This document shows positions 42,086-51,503 of a stretch of DNA of 64,000 nt, in pieces. Source of the stretch: Candidatus Binatia bacterium (GTDB taxonomy: Bacteria > Desulfobacterota > Binatia > HRBIN30); the NCBI GenBank assembly GCA_026415395.1, contig JAOAHD010000007.1, forward strand, positions 779,304-843,303, written 5' to 3'. The stretch's first letter is position 1. Each line of letters starts with the position of its first letter. Made by a program: the position numbers and the translations under genes. Under the pieces are notes generated by a model. The model was not told where the DNA came from, searched no databases, and worked only from the letters and a program-made list of their open reading frames with translations.

Positions 42086-44583
42086 GCGCGGAAGCGGTCA
42101 CAGCAATTTCCGCACCGACACCCAGGCCGCTGTCGGCCGAAGAAGCGGCTTTTGTCGTTGATCCAGCTACGTTGGGTTTTCGCACCACGGATGAACTGCC
42201 GCTGCTGCCGGAATGGTACGGCCAGGAGCGCGCGTTGGCGGCTTTGCAGCTCGCGGTCAACGTGAACGATTCCGGCTTCAACGTTTACGCCGTTGGCCTC
42301 GCGGGCACCCAGCGCGAGGAAAAACTTGGAGAACTGTTGCGGGAGTTCACCCGCAATAAGCCGGTGCCTGGCGATCGGGTGTTGGTGCAAAACTTCCAGA
42401 ACCGCGACCGCCCGCGCGCCTTTTACTTGCCGGCAGGGCAGGGCAAGCAACTGCGGCGCGATATGCAGGAGTTGATCGAAGACTTGCAGCGGTTACTGCC
42501 GGAAACCTTTCGCCAAGAAACCTTTGAGGAAGAAAAAGAACAGCTCGCCGAACGCTTTGGCAAAGAGGGAGAGGAGATTGCCCGCGCCCTTGAAGAGCGG
42601 GCCGCCGCACAAGGGTTCGCGCTGCAACCGCATCCGCAGGGAGGAATTTTATTTATCCCCCTCAAGCCTAACGGCGAGCCGATGAGCCCCCAGGAGCTGG
42701 AGCGGCTATCCCCGGCGGAGCAAGAGGAACTGCGACGGCGTGAGCGCGAGGTGGCGCGCGAACTCAAAGCGATGCTGCGCCGGCAGCAAGCACTTGGGAG
42801 AAGGCTGGCGCGGGAAATTAAGGCAATTGAGCGCCGGGTTGCAGCCGAGGTCGTGGCGCCTCTGATCGAGGAAATTGCCCAGCATTACCAAAGCCCCGAG
42901 GTCCGGCAGTATTTGGAAGAGGTTCGGGAACACATCCTGGATCACCTCGACTTGTTCCGCGAGCCCGTCAAGGAATTGGCGGCAATGTCCCCGCCGGTGC
43001 CGTTTCCTTTCCCGATGTCTCCCGCGGTGTTCGCCGAGAGCGCATTTGTTGATTACGAAGTCAATGTTCTCGTTGATAACAGCGAGAGCACTGGTGCCCC
43101 GGTCATCGTGGAAACCTCGCCCACATACAAAAACTTGTTTGGCGCCGTGGAGCGCATTGTTGACCCTTTTGGCAAGCTCGTGACCAATTTCACGCGGGTG
43201 CAGGCGGGGTCGCTCTTGCGGGCTCACGGCGGGTGCATTGTGGTGAACGTGGTGGACGTCTTGTCGGAGCCGCTGGTGTGGCGGGCGCTAAAGCGGTGCT
43301 TGAAGAGCGGGCGGTTGGAAATCGAAGCGTACGACCCGTTCGCGCTGCTCGCGACGACGACGCTGAAGCCGGAGCCGATGCAGATTTCGACCCGTGTCAT
43401 CCTCGTGGGCCCGGCCGATGTGTTTCAGCTTCTGTACTTTCTCGACGAGGAGTTTCACGACATTTTCAAGATTCGTGCGGATTTCGGCTACGAAACCGAC
43501 GCGGACACTGCTCGCGATCGCTTCGTTTCGCAGGTCGCCCGTGTCGCCCGCGAAGAAGGATTGGCGCCGTTTCGCGCCGGGGCGGTCGCACGGCTGCTGG
43601 AGTACGGCGCACGGCTGGTTGGGGATCGGCGCAAACTGCCGAGCCAGTTCGCCGAAGTTGCCGACGTCATGCGTGAGGCTGCGTTCTGGGCTGAGCAAGA
43701 TGGTGCCACGGAAGTGGACGGTGCACATGTGACGAGGGCCGTGGAGCAACGCATCTTTCGGCTCAATCGTGTGGAAGAAAAGATCCGCGAGTTGGTGCGT
43801 GACGGCACACTCCTTTTGGATCTTACAGGAGCACGTGTGGGACAAGTGAACGGCTTGGCGGTGCTCAATGTTGGCGGCTACGACTTCGGAAGGCCGTCCC
43901 GCGTTACCGCTGCCGTGTCGATGGGAAGTCAAGGAATCATCAACATCGAACGCGAAGTTCAGCTCAGTGGGCGAACGCATGACAAAGGGGTGTTGATCCT
44001 CACCGGGTACCTGCGCAGGACTTACGCGCAGAACTTCCCGTTGAGCCTCACGGCCAGCATTTGCTTCGAGCAGTCGTACAGCGGCATCGACGGGGATAGC
44101 GCCTCGTCCACCGAGCTGTTCGCGATCTTGTCGGCTTTAAGTGGGCTTCCCCTCAGGCAGGACTTGGCGGTGACCGGTAGCGTGAACCAGTGGGGCGAAA
44201 TTCAGCCCATCGGCGGAGTGAATGAAAAGGTTGAAGGATTTTTTGCGACCTGCTCCGCTGTTGGACTCTCCGGGTCGCAGGGCGTGGTTTTACCTGCTCA
44301 AAACGTGAAGGAGTTGGTGCTGCGCCCCGAGGTGGTGGAGGCCATTCGGAAAGGACAGTTTCACCTTTATCCCATCCGTACCATCGATGAGGGAATCGAG
44401 ATACTTACGGGGGTGAAGGCCGGCTCCATCGAAGAGCCCGGGACGGTTCACTACTTGGTTGCGCAGCGGTTGCGCAGCCTGGCAGAGGGATTGCGGCGGT
44501 TTGAGACTGCGGGCAGTAAGGAAAAGAACGTAGCGAGCGAAGGCGAGCGGGGAGAAAAGTCGTCTAGTGCCTTGACGACCTAA
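42082..44583 (+). CDS. Lon-family AAA+ protease (AAA_32/LonB-like)
   Basis: 833 residues. The C-terminal proteolytic domain has the Ser-Lys dyad: Ser673 in GIDGDSASSTEL and Lys716 in GGVNEKVEGFF, a 43-residue spacing equal to E. coli Lon. The N-terminal half has an AAA-type core, but the Walker A place reads VGLAGTQREEKL, without the usual GK(S/T), so ATP binding may be altered; many members of this Lon-related group are like that. A coiled coil (about 130-290) follows. It degrades damaged proteins together with Hsp20, with which it overlaps. The C-terminus is Ser/Glu rich. Confidence 0.93.
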   Translation: MSAEAVTAISAPTPRPLSAEEAAFVVDPATLGFRTTDELPLLPEWYGQERALAALQLAVNVNDSGFNVYAVGLAGTQREEKLGELLREFTRNKPVPGDRVLVQNFQNRDRPRAFYLPAGQGKQLRRDMQELIEDLQRLLPETFRQETFEEEKEQLAERFGKEGEEIARALEERAAAQGFALQPHPQGGILFIPLKPNGEPMSPQELERLSPAEQEELRRREREVARELKAMLRRQQALGRRLAREIKAIERRVAAEVVAPLIEEIAQHYQSPEVRQYLEEVREHILDHLDLFREPVKELAAMSPPVPFPFPMSPAVFAESAFVDYEVNVLVDNSESTGAPVIVETSPTYKNLFGAVERIVDPFGKLVTNFTRVQAGSLLRAHGGCIVVNVVDVLSEPLVWRALKRCLKSGRLEIEAYDPFALLATTTLKPEPMQISTRVILVGPADVFQLLYFLDEEFHDIFKIRADFGYETDADTARDRFVSQVARVAREEGLAPFRAGAVARLLEYGARLVGDRRKLPSQFAEVADVMREAAFWAEQDGATEVDGAHVTRAVEQRIFRLNRVEEKIRELVRDGTLLLDLTGARVGQVNGLAVLNVGGYDFGRPSRVTAAVSMGSQGIINIEREVQLSGRTHDKGVLILTGYLRRTYAQNFPLSLTASICFEQSYSGIDGDSASSTELFAILSALSGLPLRQDLAVTGSVNQWGEIQPIGGVNEKVEGFFATCSAVGLSGSQGVVLPAQNVKELVLRPEVVEAIRKGQFHLYPIRTIDEGIEILTGVKAGSIEEPGTVHYLVAQRLRSLAEGLRRFETAGSKEKNVASEGERGEKSSSALTT

Positions 44584-44646
44584 TCGGCCGAGTCTAAACG
44601 GCGCGACGGGTTTCCGGGGCCGGTGACGTTTCCCAGAGATCAAAGA

Positions 44647-44732
44647 GCGTTAGGTGCGATTCTCTCGAGTGGCCACAACCGGGGGTCGAACGATGCAGAG
44701 CGGTTGTGCGCGCTCGTGCCAGTACCTAACGC
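44647..44732 (+). promoter_or_regulatory. Nested inverted repeats between lon and rpoD
   Basis: An outer nine-base pair of arms (GCGTTAGGT 44647-44655; ACCTAACGC 44724-44732) encloses an inner eight-base pair (CACAACCG 44674-44681; CGGTTGTG 44701-44708), with a further possible G-U-containing pairing 44653-44659 with 44714-44720. It could form a branched RNA 52 bases upstream of the rpoD start. It may end the lon message or act in the rpoD leader. No known RNA family was recognised. Confidence 0.5.
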
Positions 44733-44784
44733 AGCGACTGGCAGCGACGTTAAACTTCGTGTTGCCGGCGGGTGAGGGACAAGT

Positions 44785-46617
44785 ATGCAGGCAAGGGAGC
44801 AGCTCGGGGTGAAGGGCAAGCGGCAAGTCGGGAAGAAGCGGGGAAAGGGCGAAAGATCGCAAAAGGCTGATGTGCGGTCCTCGGCGAAAGGGCCTGTTTC
44901 GGGGCCTCCGCAGGGAGAACTCGAGGGAGAGTTGGCTCCCGATGAAGCAGATGATTACGAGGGTGCGCTCAGCGTACTCGGCGATATCGAGGTCGATGCG
45001 GACGAGGCCCTGGATGCCGGTTTGAAGGACGACAAAGAAGACTGGACGGCGGACGAGGAAGTCGAAGAAAAACCGGCTTTAGAAGACACCTCGGACCCAG
45101 TGCGGATGTACCTGCAAGAAATGGGGTCCGTTCCTCTGCTGACGCGCGAGCAGGAAGTGGAGATCGCAAAACAAATCGAAGCGGGCGAGAACGAAGTCCG
45201 CAACCAGGTGCTCGCCTTGCCGTTCACCGTTCGGTACGTCCTCGAGCTGGAGGAGCGGATTCGGAACGGAGAAATTTCTGAACGTGCCCTGCTCGACGAG
45301 GAGCAAGAGCAGTCGTTGGAAGTCGAGCCGGTCGACGGTGAAGAGGAAGAGGAAGACACAGCCGAGCGGGAGCCGGACGGCGCCATTTTGAAGAAGCTTG
45401 AGCGCTTTCGCCGCTCGGCAGAGGCTCGAGACGCTGCGGCCAAGGAAGTGGCACGACGGCAGGAGCGCCGTGCTCAGGCGGCAGCCGAGCGGCGCCTGCG
45501 GGAAGCAGAGCGACGCCTGCGCAAAGCTCTGGAGGAGCTGGAAATCGGCCGTCGACATTTCACGAAAATCATCGAGGAACTGCGCAAAGCCCATGACACC
45601 ATTCAAGACAACGAACGAACGATCCGGCAGTACGAGCAGCGCTTTGGCCAGCGAGCGGCAGAAATTCTGCGGTTAGCGGCGCGAGGGCTCGGTATCGAAG
45701 GCGACGCAGGAGAGCGAAGGAGCCGCCGTTCTGCCGAAGAGGTCCGCCAAGCAGCCGAAGCCATCCGCACTGCGCGCAAGAAAATTCGCGAGGTGACGGA
45801 CCGAGTCGGGATGGAACCGGAGGCGCTTGGAGAAGCGTTGCGCGTGATTTCCGCGGGCGAGTACAAGGCCAAGGAAGGAAAGCGGAAACTCATCGAGGCC
45901 AACCTCCGCTTGGTCGTCAGCATTGCGAAGCGGTATACGAACCGCGGGCTCGGTTTTCTCGACCTCGTGCAGGAAGGGAACATCGGTCTCATGCGCGCGG
46001 TGGAAAAGTTCGAGTATCAGCGTGGCTACAAGTTCTCGACGTACGCCACCTGGTGGATCCGGCAGTCCGTGAGCCGGGCAATTGCGGATCAGGCCCGAAC
46101 GATTCGCATCCCGGTCCACATGATCGAAACGATTAACAAAGTTGTTCGCTCCTCACGTTACCTGATCCACCAGTTGGGCCGCGAACCGACTCCCGAGGAA
46201 ATTGCGGAAAAAATGGAAATGCCGCTCGATAAAGTCCGCAAGGTGCTCCGCATCGTTAAAGAGCCGGTGTCGCTGGAGACCCCGATCGGGGACGAGGACG
46301 AAAGCTCGCTTGGCGACTTCGTGGAGGACCAACAAACGATCTCCCCGGCGGACGCGGCGGTGTATTCGAACTTGGAGGAACAAACCCGCCGAGTGTTGGC
46401 GACGCTAACACCACGGGAGGAACAAATTCTCCGGATGCGGTTCGGCATCGGAGAAAAATCCGACTACACTCTGGAAGAGGTCGGGCAGCGCTTTGCAGTG
46501 ACGCGGGAAAGGATTCGGCAAATCGAGGCTAAAGCGTTGCGCAAGCTGCGGCACCCAAGTCGCGTCAAGGCGCTGGAGAACCCGCCGCGGGGGCAGTCGC
46601 AAGCCACTTCCAGGTAG
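44785..46617 (+). CDS. rpoD: RNA polymerase primary sigma factor
   Basis: 610 residues. A short basic then acidic N-terminus, region 1.2 at about 103-131 ([29 protein letters not shown]), a long charged non-conserved insert, region 2 ([76 protein letters not shown]), region 3 and region 4 with [31 protein letters not shown]. It directs polymerase to housekeeping promoters. Region 1.1 is not clearly present. dnaG is not upstream; a Lon-type protease gene is, and nested repeats lie between. Confidence 0.98.
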   Translation: MQAREQLGVKGKRQVGKKRGKGERSQKADVRSSAKGPVSGPPQGELEGELAPDEADDYEGALSVLGDIEVDADEALDAGLKDDKEDWTADEEVEEKPALEDTSDPVRMYLQEMGSVPLLTREQEVEIAKQIEAGENEVRNQVLALPFTVRYVLELEERIRNGEISERALLDEEQEQSLEVEPVDGEEEEEDTAEREPDGAILKKLERFRRSAEARDAAAKEVARRQERRAQAAAERRLREAERRLRKALEELEIGRRHFTKIIEELRKAHDTIQDNERTIRQYEQRFGQRAAEILRLAARGLGIEGDAGERRSRRSAEEVRQAAEAIRTARKKIREVTDRVGMEPEALGEALRVISAGEYKAKEGKRKLIEANLRLVVSIAKRYTNRGLGFLDLVQEGNIGLMRAVEKFEYQRGYKFSTYATWWIRQSVSRAIADQARTIRIPVHMIETINKVVRSSRYLIHQLGREPTPEEIAEKMEMPLDKVRKVLRIVKEPVSLETPIGDEDESSLGDFVEDQQTISPADAAVYSNLEEQTRRVLATLTPREEQILRMRFGIGEKSDYTLEEVGQRFAVTRERIRQIEAKALRKLRHPSRVKALENPPRGQSQATSR

Positions 46618-46848
46618 TGGGAGGAGCCCTAAGGCAAAGGAAACACGGCGCATCTCGCGTCGTTCCCCGCAGCCTGAGCTCGGCTTTGCGGCCCAACTGC
46701 GCACACTTCTAGCTCGACGGGCGCGTGGACGCACCCATGGCCGGTGGCAGGGCTGGCCCAGAAAGCGTGATGCAGCCTAGCGAGCGGGCCGTGCACACGC
46801 TCTCACGCCCCACGCGGAGCGCCGGAAGGAGCCAAGGTGCAACGCGTG

Positions 46849-47130
46849 TCAGGCGGCCGGTTGATCGCTCGCTTTACTGCTGGACGTCTCCGCAGATGAC
46901 GACTTTATTTCGCCAGCTTTCTCGGAGCCGTCGCTTTTCGTTTGATTGCTCCCTGCGCGGGCGTAGTCCGTCAGGTACCAACCCGAGCCTTTCAGTTGGA
47001 AGGAGCTTGCCGAAATCAGCTTCTGCACCTTGCTTCGACACCTTGGGCAGCGCTTTAAGGGGTCATCCGTGATGCGTTGCGTAACTTCAAATTCCCCACA
47101 TTTTGGGCACAGATACTCGTAAATCGGCAC
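46849..47130 (-). CDS. FmdB-type zinc-ribbon protein
   Basis: 93 residues from GTG 47130 (PIYEYLCPKCGEFEV...RCPRCRSKVQKLISASSFQLKGSGWYLTDYA), with a GGAGGG site in the message. Two CxxC knuckles make a zinc ribbon typical of the FmdB/putative regulatory family; the tail is Ser/Lys rich. The frame is open to 47322, but the natural start is the GTG. The role is unknown; such proteins are thought to regulate. It is convergent with rpoD. Confidence 0.86.
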   Translation of the reverse strand: MPIYEYLCPKCGEFEVTQRITDDPLKRCPRCRSKVQKLISASSFQLKGSGWYLTDYARAGSNQTKSDGSEKAGEIKSSSAETSSSKASDQPAA

Positions 47131-47221
47131 GGAAACCCTCCTTCGGCTGAGGTAGTGACGAGTCGCCGAACTAACCACGCGTGCAGACCGTGTCAACCGA
47201 GCGTCGCCGCCAACACTCCGA

Positions 47222-47518
47222 CTACAGCCGCCGTGCGACGTCGTACAGGCTGGAGACCAGGAAGGCCTGCAGGAAAAAAATGCCCAACAACACGACCAAC
47301 GGCGAAAGATCAAAGCCCCCATACGTGACAGGCAGAGTGCGCCTCACGCGTTGCAACACGGGCTCGGTTGACTGGTAGAGAAAGCGAACAATGGGATTGA
47401 AGGGATCAGCATTGACCCAGGTCACAATGACCCTGACGATCAAAATGATGGAGTAGAGGTGCAACAGCAGGTCCAGCACTTGAGCGAGTGCACGAATCAG
47501 GTTGGCAATCACGAACAT
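47222..47518 (-). CDS. YggT-family membrane protein
   Basis: 98 residues with two membrane spans (LLLHLYSIILIVRVIVTWV and LSPLVVLLGIFFLQAFLVSSL) and the conserved DPFNPIVRFLYQSTEPVLQRVRR middle. YggT proteins are linked to osmotic stress, division or protein insertion in other bacteria, without a defined reaction. It is 91 bases before FmdB on the same strand and divergent from the flippase-like gene. Confidence 0.92.
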   Translation of the reverse strand: MFVIANLIRALAQVLDLLLHLYSIILIVRVIVTWVNADPFNPIVRFLYQSTEPVLQRVRRTLPVTYGGFDLSPLVVLLGIFFLQAFLVSSLYDVARRL

Positions 47519-47583
47519 GATGGGATCAGCGGCGAGGAGCGTTTAGCTGGCTCTGTTGAGTGGAACAAGCCGGCAATGCCCGC

Positions 47584-47612
47584 TTGACGGCACCGTAGGA
47601 CCCCACTATTTG
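47584..47612 (+). promoter_or_regulatory. Sigma-70-like promoter before the flippase-like gene
   Basis: TTGACG (47584-47589), a 17-base spacer and TATTTG (47607-47612), 25 bases before the ATG at 47638. The -35 box is 5/6 and the -10 box is weak at its end. Confidence 0.45.
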
Positions 47613-47637
47613 CGCTCAGCTCTCCGTAGGCGAATGC

Positions 47638-48732
47638 ATGGCCGATAAACACTTGCGCAGTGGAGATGCCTTCGAAGCCGAGCTGACAGAGCGCCTGACT
47701 GGGAGGCCTCAATGGATTTCTTGGCTCCTGGTTGCTGGTTTAGCGGCGCTCGTCGCTCTGTTCGTGTTCTCGGACGCGCGGGAACTATGGCGCGTTGCCG
47801 CCGGCTTGAATTTGAAGGCTCTGCTTTTGCCGGTGGTCTGTTCCCTGCTCAGCTATGCGGCGATGGCGCGCTCGTATCAAGGAATCGCACGCGCAGCCGG
47901 ATGTCACGTGCCGTATTGGGAGATGGTGAAAATTACGTTCGTGGCCAATTCCGTCAATTACGTGATTACCACGGGCGGCCTCAGTGGCTTTGCTGTTCGG
48001 ATGTTCTTTTTTCTGCGCATGGGGATGCGCTCCGGCACAGCCGTAACCGTCTCTTTAGTGCAAACCTTTGTCACCAACCTGGTGTTGTTGTTCTTTGTCG
48101 TAGGAGGGGTTTACTACTTGTTGCGCACGCACGAGCTGCAAGGAGTCACCTTGGCGGTGATCGCGGCCCTACTCGTGCTTTTCGGCGTTGTGATGATCAT
48201 TGCTCTTTTTCTTCTGCTCCACCGGCAACTTCGGCGGCGAACGTTGTTCGTGCTCTCCGAACTGGGTGATTGGATTTTACGGCACGTAGCGCCACGCCAT
48301 AAGCCGCGCCGCGTGCGCATTTGGCGCTTTCAGCGGAATTTGGATCGCGGCATTGATTTTCTGCTGTCACGAAAACGTCACATGATCGGGCCGGTATTTT
48401 GGATCGTGGTGGACTGGTTGGGAACCTTATACATTTTGTCTACGGCCTTTTTGTGTGTTGGCGTCTCGGTTCCGATCACGTTCGTGGTCGTCGGGTTTGC
48501 TGTTGGCATCGTGTTGTCCTTGATTTCTCTGATTCCGGGCGGCCTCGGCGTGATGGAGGGATCGATGGCGGCAATTTTCGCGAGTTTGGGAGTACCCTTC
48601 GAGGCGGCCGTTGTTGCGGTCCTCCTGTTTCGCGTTGCCTATTACTTGCTGCCGCTTGTGATCAGCGTATTCTTTTTCCGCAACATGATGGCACAAACGG
48701 CGGAGGTGCGGTTGGCATTGGAAGAGTCCTGA
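47638..48732 (+). CDS. Lysylphosphatidylglycerol synthase/flippase-type membrane protein
   Basis: 364 residues of the UPF0104/LPG_synthase_TM family, with about eight spans (e.g. WLLVAGLAALVALFVFSDA, AVIAALLVLFGVVMIIALFLLL, GFAVGIVLSLISLIPGGLGVMEGSM). The pattern SLIPGGLGVMEG..MAAIFASLGVP is typical. Such proteins are found with glycosyltransferases as flippases or as MprF-type lipid flippase parts; the substrate is unknown. A promoter lies upstream. It is followed by the DacA gene, 122 bases later. Confidence 0.88.
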   Translation: MADKHLRSGDAFEAELTERLTGRPQWISWLLVAGLAALVALFVFSDARELWRVAAGLNLKALLLPVVCSLLSYAAMARSYQGIARAAGCHVPYWEMVKITFVANSVNYVITTGGLSGFAVRMFFFLRMGMRSGTAVTVSLVQTFVTNLVLLFFVVGGVYYLLRTHELQGVTLAVIAALLVLFGVVMIIALFLLLHRQLRRRTLFVLSELGDWILRHVAPRHKPRRVRIWRFQRNLDRGIDFLLSRKRHMIGPVFWIVVDWLGTLYILSTAFLCVGVSVPITFVVVGFAVGIVLSLISLIPGGLGVMEGSMAAIFASLGVPFEAAVVAVLLFRVAYYLLPLVISVFFFRNMMAQTAEVRLALEES

Positions 48733-48781
48733 CCGCTGCAAGGGCGACTGCGAGAAGCGGGGCATCCTGTGCGGTTTGCGG

Positions 48782-48811
48782 TTGACAAGGCGGGCCCGTT
48801 GCAAGCATGTT
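48782..48811 (+). promoter_or_regulatory. Candidate promoter before the carboxypeptidase gene
   Basis: TTGACA (48782-48787) and CATGTT (48806-48811) are 18 bases apart, and the gene starts at 48854. The -35 box is perfect, the -10 box poor. Confidence 0.3.
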
Positions 48812-48853
48812 GTGCTTGGGAGTGGATGGCGGAAATTCGTCGGAGGTGTGGCG

Positions 48854-50002
48854 ATGAGGAAGAAGAAAAGCATCATCGTGCTGACCTTGGCTGCAGGGTG
48901 CATGGTCCTTCCGCTCTTGGCTCAAGCGGCGCCGGTAGCTCGGGTCACTTCTCTCACAGCACGTTCCGCTATTGTGATGGACGCAGAGAGCGGAGCCGTA
49001 TTGTGGAGCCACAATCCCGATGAACCTTTGCCTCCAGCGAGTACGACGAAAGTGGTCACCGCCTTGTTGGCGTTGCAAAGTGGACGATTGACCGAGCCGT
49101 TTGTGGTGTCAAACACCGCAGCCCAGGCACCACCGTCGAAAATCGGGCTGAGACCTGGCATGACCCTGCGCCTGCGGGATCTCGTCTACGCCGTGATGTT
49201 GAACTCCGCGAACGATGCCAGCATTGTGATTGCGGAGGGCTTAGCTGGATCGGTTCCGGCTTTTGCGCGGCAAATGAACGCGCTCGCCCGCCGGTTAGGG
49301 GCGGAACGAACGAACTTCGTCAACCCCAACGGATTGCCTGCCGACGATCACTACTCTACCGCACGCGACCTCGCCACGATCTTTCGTTACGCAATTCGGC
49401 ACCCGGTGTTTATGGAGGTTGTCTCGACCCGTTCAGGCCAAATTCGCCCGGAAAGTGGCGGCACACGCCCGATTGCTCTGCGCAATCATAACCGGTTGCT
49501 CGGGGAATATCCGATCGAGGTGGTAGGCAAAACCGGCTACACACGCGCGGCCAAGCGCTGTTTTGTCGGAGCTGCGCAGTGGAACGGCCAACGAGTGACA
49601 TTTGCTGTGCTCGGTGCGACCGACCTTTGGGGCGACATTAAGAAGCTGTTGGCCGCTGTGTTCGAGCATGATCCATGGCCTCAGGTGCATCCTCGTGCCT
49701 TGCAGACGGCTCAAACTGGCGCAGAAGCGGTAGACGGAGGAGATGAGGCCGATCAACCTGGCGTTCGTGGCCGTTATGCGGTTCGTTTGGGCAGCTTCCG
49801 CAACTACGACGCGGCGCGCAAGGTGAGTGCTTCGCTCAAGCAACGGGGGTACTCCGTACGCTTGGAGCGGCGGCGGCGTAAGCGTGGCGCTTTGTACCAG
49901 GTAACTGTGGGTGGCTTTGCTGACCCGCGCGAAGCTCACAAGGTGGCTCAGGACTTACGTCGCAGCCACCATCGTGTGGGTGTTGCCGTCGTGCAGCGTT
50001 GA
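48854..50002 (+). CDS. D-alanyl-D-alanine carboxypeptidase with SPOR domain
   Basis: 382 residues from ATG 48854 (cggagg upstream). A signal peptide (KKKSIIVLTLAAGCMVLPLLAQA), then a penicillin-binding carboxypeptidase with SxxK in PPASTTKVV, SxN in NSANDAS and KTG in GKTGYT, and C-terminal SPOR (RYAVRLGSFRNYDAARKVSASLKQRGYSVRLE...VTVGGFADPREAHKVAQDL). It trims the last D-Ala from peptidoglycan in the periplasm. SPOR binds denuded glycan at the septum, so the enzyme is probably targeted to division sites. It converges on the REC-LpxC gene. Confidence 0.95.
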   Translation: MRKKKSIIVLTLAAGCMVLPLLAQAAPVARVTSLTARSAIVMDAESGAVLWSHNPDEPLPPASTTKVVTALLALQSGRLTEPFVVSNTAAQAPPSKIGLRPGMTLRLRDLVYAVMLNSANDASIVIAEGLAGSVPAFARQMNALARRLGAERTNFVNPNGLPADDHYSTARDLATIFRYAIRHPVFMEVVSTRSGQIRPESGGTRPIALRNHNRLLGEYPIEVVGKTGYTRAAKRCFVGAAQWNGQRVTFAVLGATDLWGDIKKLLAAVFEHDPWPQVHPRALQTAQTGAEAVDGGDEADQPGVRGRYAVRLGSFRNYDAARKVSASLKQRGYSVRLERRRRKRGALYQVTVGGFADPREAHKVAQDLRRSHHRVGVAVVQR

Positions 50003-50062
50003 CGGTCGAGTGTCGATCTTCGTTAGAACTTGACCCTGAGAACGCCAAGGCCAACGGCCCGG

Positions 50063-51364
50063 CTATTGCGCCCCCGATGCCAAATAGCGCCGCTGGATCT
50101 CGCGGAGCAGCGCGATGTTCTCCGAATGACCCGTCCGCCGTGCCGTGATTTTGCCTCGCAGCGGTCGGCCTAGTAAATACATGTCGCCCATAATGTCGAG
50201 GATCTTGTGGCGGGCGAGCTCGTCTGGGAAGCGTAGAGTTGTGTTGACGACCTTCTCGTCGTCGATGAGAATGCAATTATCCAGGCGGCCACCCGACGCC
50301 AGCCCCATCGCCGCCATTTGGGCAAGGTCCCGCACGAAGCCGAAGGTGCGCGCCGGCGCAATTTCATCACGGAAGGATGCCGGCCCGTGGTATACGTAGT
50401 GGTACAGCTGCTGGCCCACTGGCGGCGGATACTCGAGCAAGTAACTGATCGCAAAGCCGTCGAAGGGTTCAATGCGTATCCACTCGTTGGCTTCGCGGCG
50501 CACTTCGATCGTGTCATCGATCACGATCTCCTCTGCGGGCTCGTCCTGCTCCAACGTCCCGGCGCTCTCCAGCAGGTGGCAAAAGCCAATGGCAGACCCA
50601 TCCAAGATCGGCACCTCCCCTTGGACCTTCACCAACAAATTGGTGACCCGATAAGCGTGGAGCGCGGCGAGGAGGTGCTCCACCGTGCGGATGGTGACGC
50701 CGTGGCGGTGTAGCGTGGTCGCGTAACCCGTGGAATCAACATAGTCCAAATGCGCGGGAACGGTCGCCTCGGCCGACAGGTTGGAAAACACAATTCCCGA
50801 TCCCGCTGGAAGAGGCTGTAAAATGAGGCCAGTTTTCGCACCGCTATGTAGCCCGGTTCCCGTGTGCACCACGCTGCGCGCTACGGTTCGCTGCGCGGTC
50901 TGTTGTCCCTGCCGCCATGCACGGTTCGCGGCAACCGCGTCTGGAATTTGCCCCGATCCAAGCGCGCGGGGGGAACCAGCATCTCTGTGCTCTCGTTGGT
51001 GCTGGAGGGCGCGCTCAATTGTCGAGAGGAACCCGTCGAGAGAAAACGGCTTTTCGACAAAGTCGACGGCTCCGAGTTTCGTTGCCTTGACGGCGGTTTC
51101 GATGTTCCCGTGTCCGGAAATCATGACGACAGCGGGGCGGTGGGGCACATCTGGCGCCGCATTCAAGGCGCGGAGGAATTCCAAGCCATCCATTTCCGGC
51201 ATCCAGACATCGACAATCACCAGGTCCGGCGCCGTCTTTCGAATGGCGGTGAGTGCGGATTTCCCGTCCTCGGCTTCGACGACGTTCAATCCCTCCTCGA
51301 CAAGGATGCCCCTCAACGTAGCCCGAATTTCAGGCTCGTCATCCACCACCAAAACCGTTGCCAT
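50063..51364 (-). CDS. lpxC: Response-regulator receiver fused to LpxC deacetylase
   Basis: 433 residues from ATG 51364 (ggagg upstream). Residues 1-120 are a full receiver: acidic pair Asp8/Asp9, phospho-acceptor Asp52 (VDVWMPEMDG), Ser83 in MISGHGNIETAV and Lys105 in FVEKPF; MISGHGNIETAVKA..GAVDFVEKPF is NtrX-like. After a 38-residue linker, residues 158-430 are a complete UDP-3-O-acyl-GlcNAc deacetylase, with Glu229 and His230 (TVEHLLAAL), the VPILDGSA loop, ARTFGF, His386, Lys387, Asp390 (HKILD) and His413 (TGHSEN): the zinc ligands and catalytic residues. It makes the first committed step of lipid A. The upstream gene is an NtrY-like kinase. No AAA+ or Fis domain exists. The frame is continuous. 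Confidence 0.94.
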   Translation of the reverse strand: MATVLVVDDEPEIRATLRGILVEEGLNVVEAEDGKSALTAIRKTAPDLVIVDVWMPEMDGLEFLRALNAAPDVPHRPAVVMISGHGNIETAVKATKLGAVDFVEKPFSLDGFLSTIERALQHQREHRDAGSPRALGSGQIPDAVAANRAWRQGQQTAQRTVARSVVHTGTGLHSGAKTGLILQPLPAGSGIVFSNLSAEATVPAHLDYVDSTGYATTLHRHGVTIRTVEHLLAALHAYRVTNLLVKVQGEVPILDGSAIGFCHLLESAGTLEQDEPAEEIVIDDTIEVRREANEWIRIEPFDGFAISYLLEYPPPVGQQLYHYVYHGPASFRDEIAPARTFGFVRDLAQMAAMGLASGGRLDNCILIDDEKVVNTTLRFPDELARHKILDIMGDMYLLGRPLRGKITARRTGHSENIALLREIQRRYLASGAQ

Positions 51365-51503
51365 CGATAGACAACCTCCTCCCGAACTTCTCACACGCCC
51401 TAGAACGGACGGCCACACACCGCGATAGCATGGTTGCTCATAGCCTTGCTACCTCCCAGCACCGCTTGTGCAGAGACGCAGCCTGCAGTCCAATGCTGCA
51501 CGG

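Noticed and set aside
44647-44732. tRNA or tRNA-like gene in the nested repeat
   Set aside because: There is no GGTTCGANNCC T-arm or suitable anticodon stem in either strand.
46805-46850. SRP RNA-like stretch (ccggaagga followed by gccaagg and acgcgtgt) between rpoD and the FmdB gene
   Set aside because: It resembles the 4.5S RNA tip, but the AGCA of the asymmetric loop is missing and the flanks do not pair into a hairpin of the right length.
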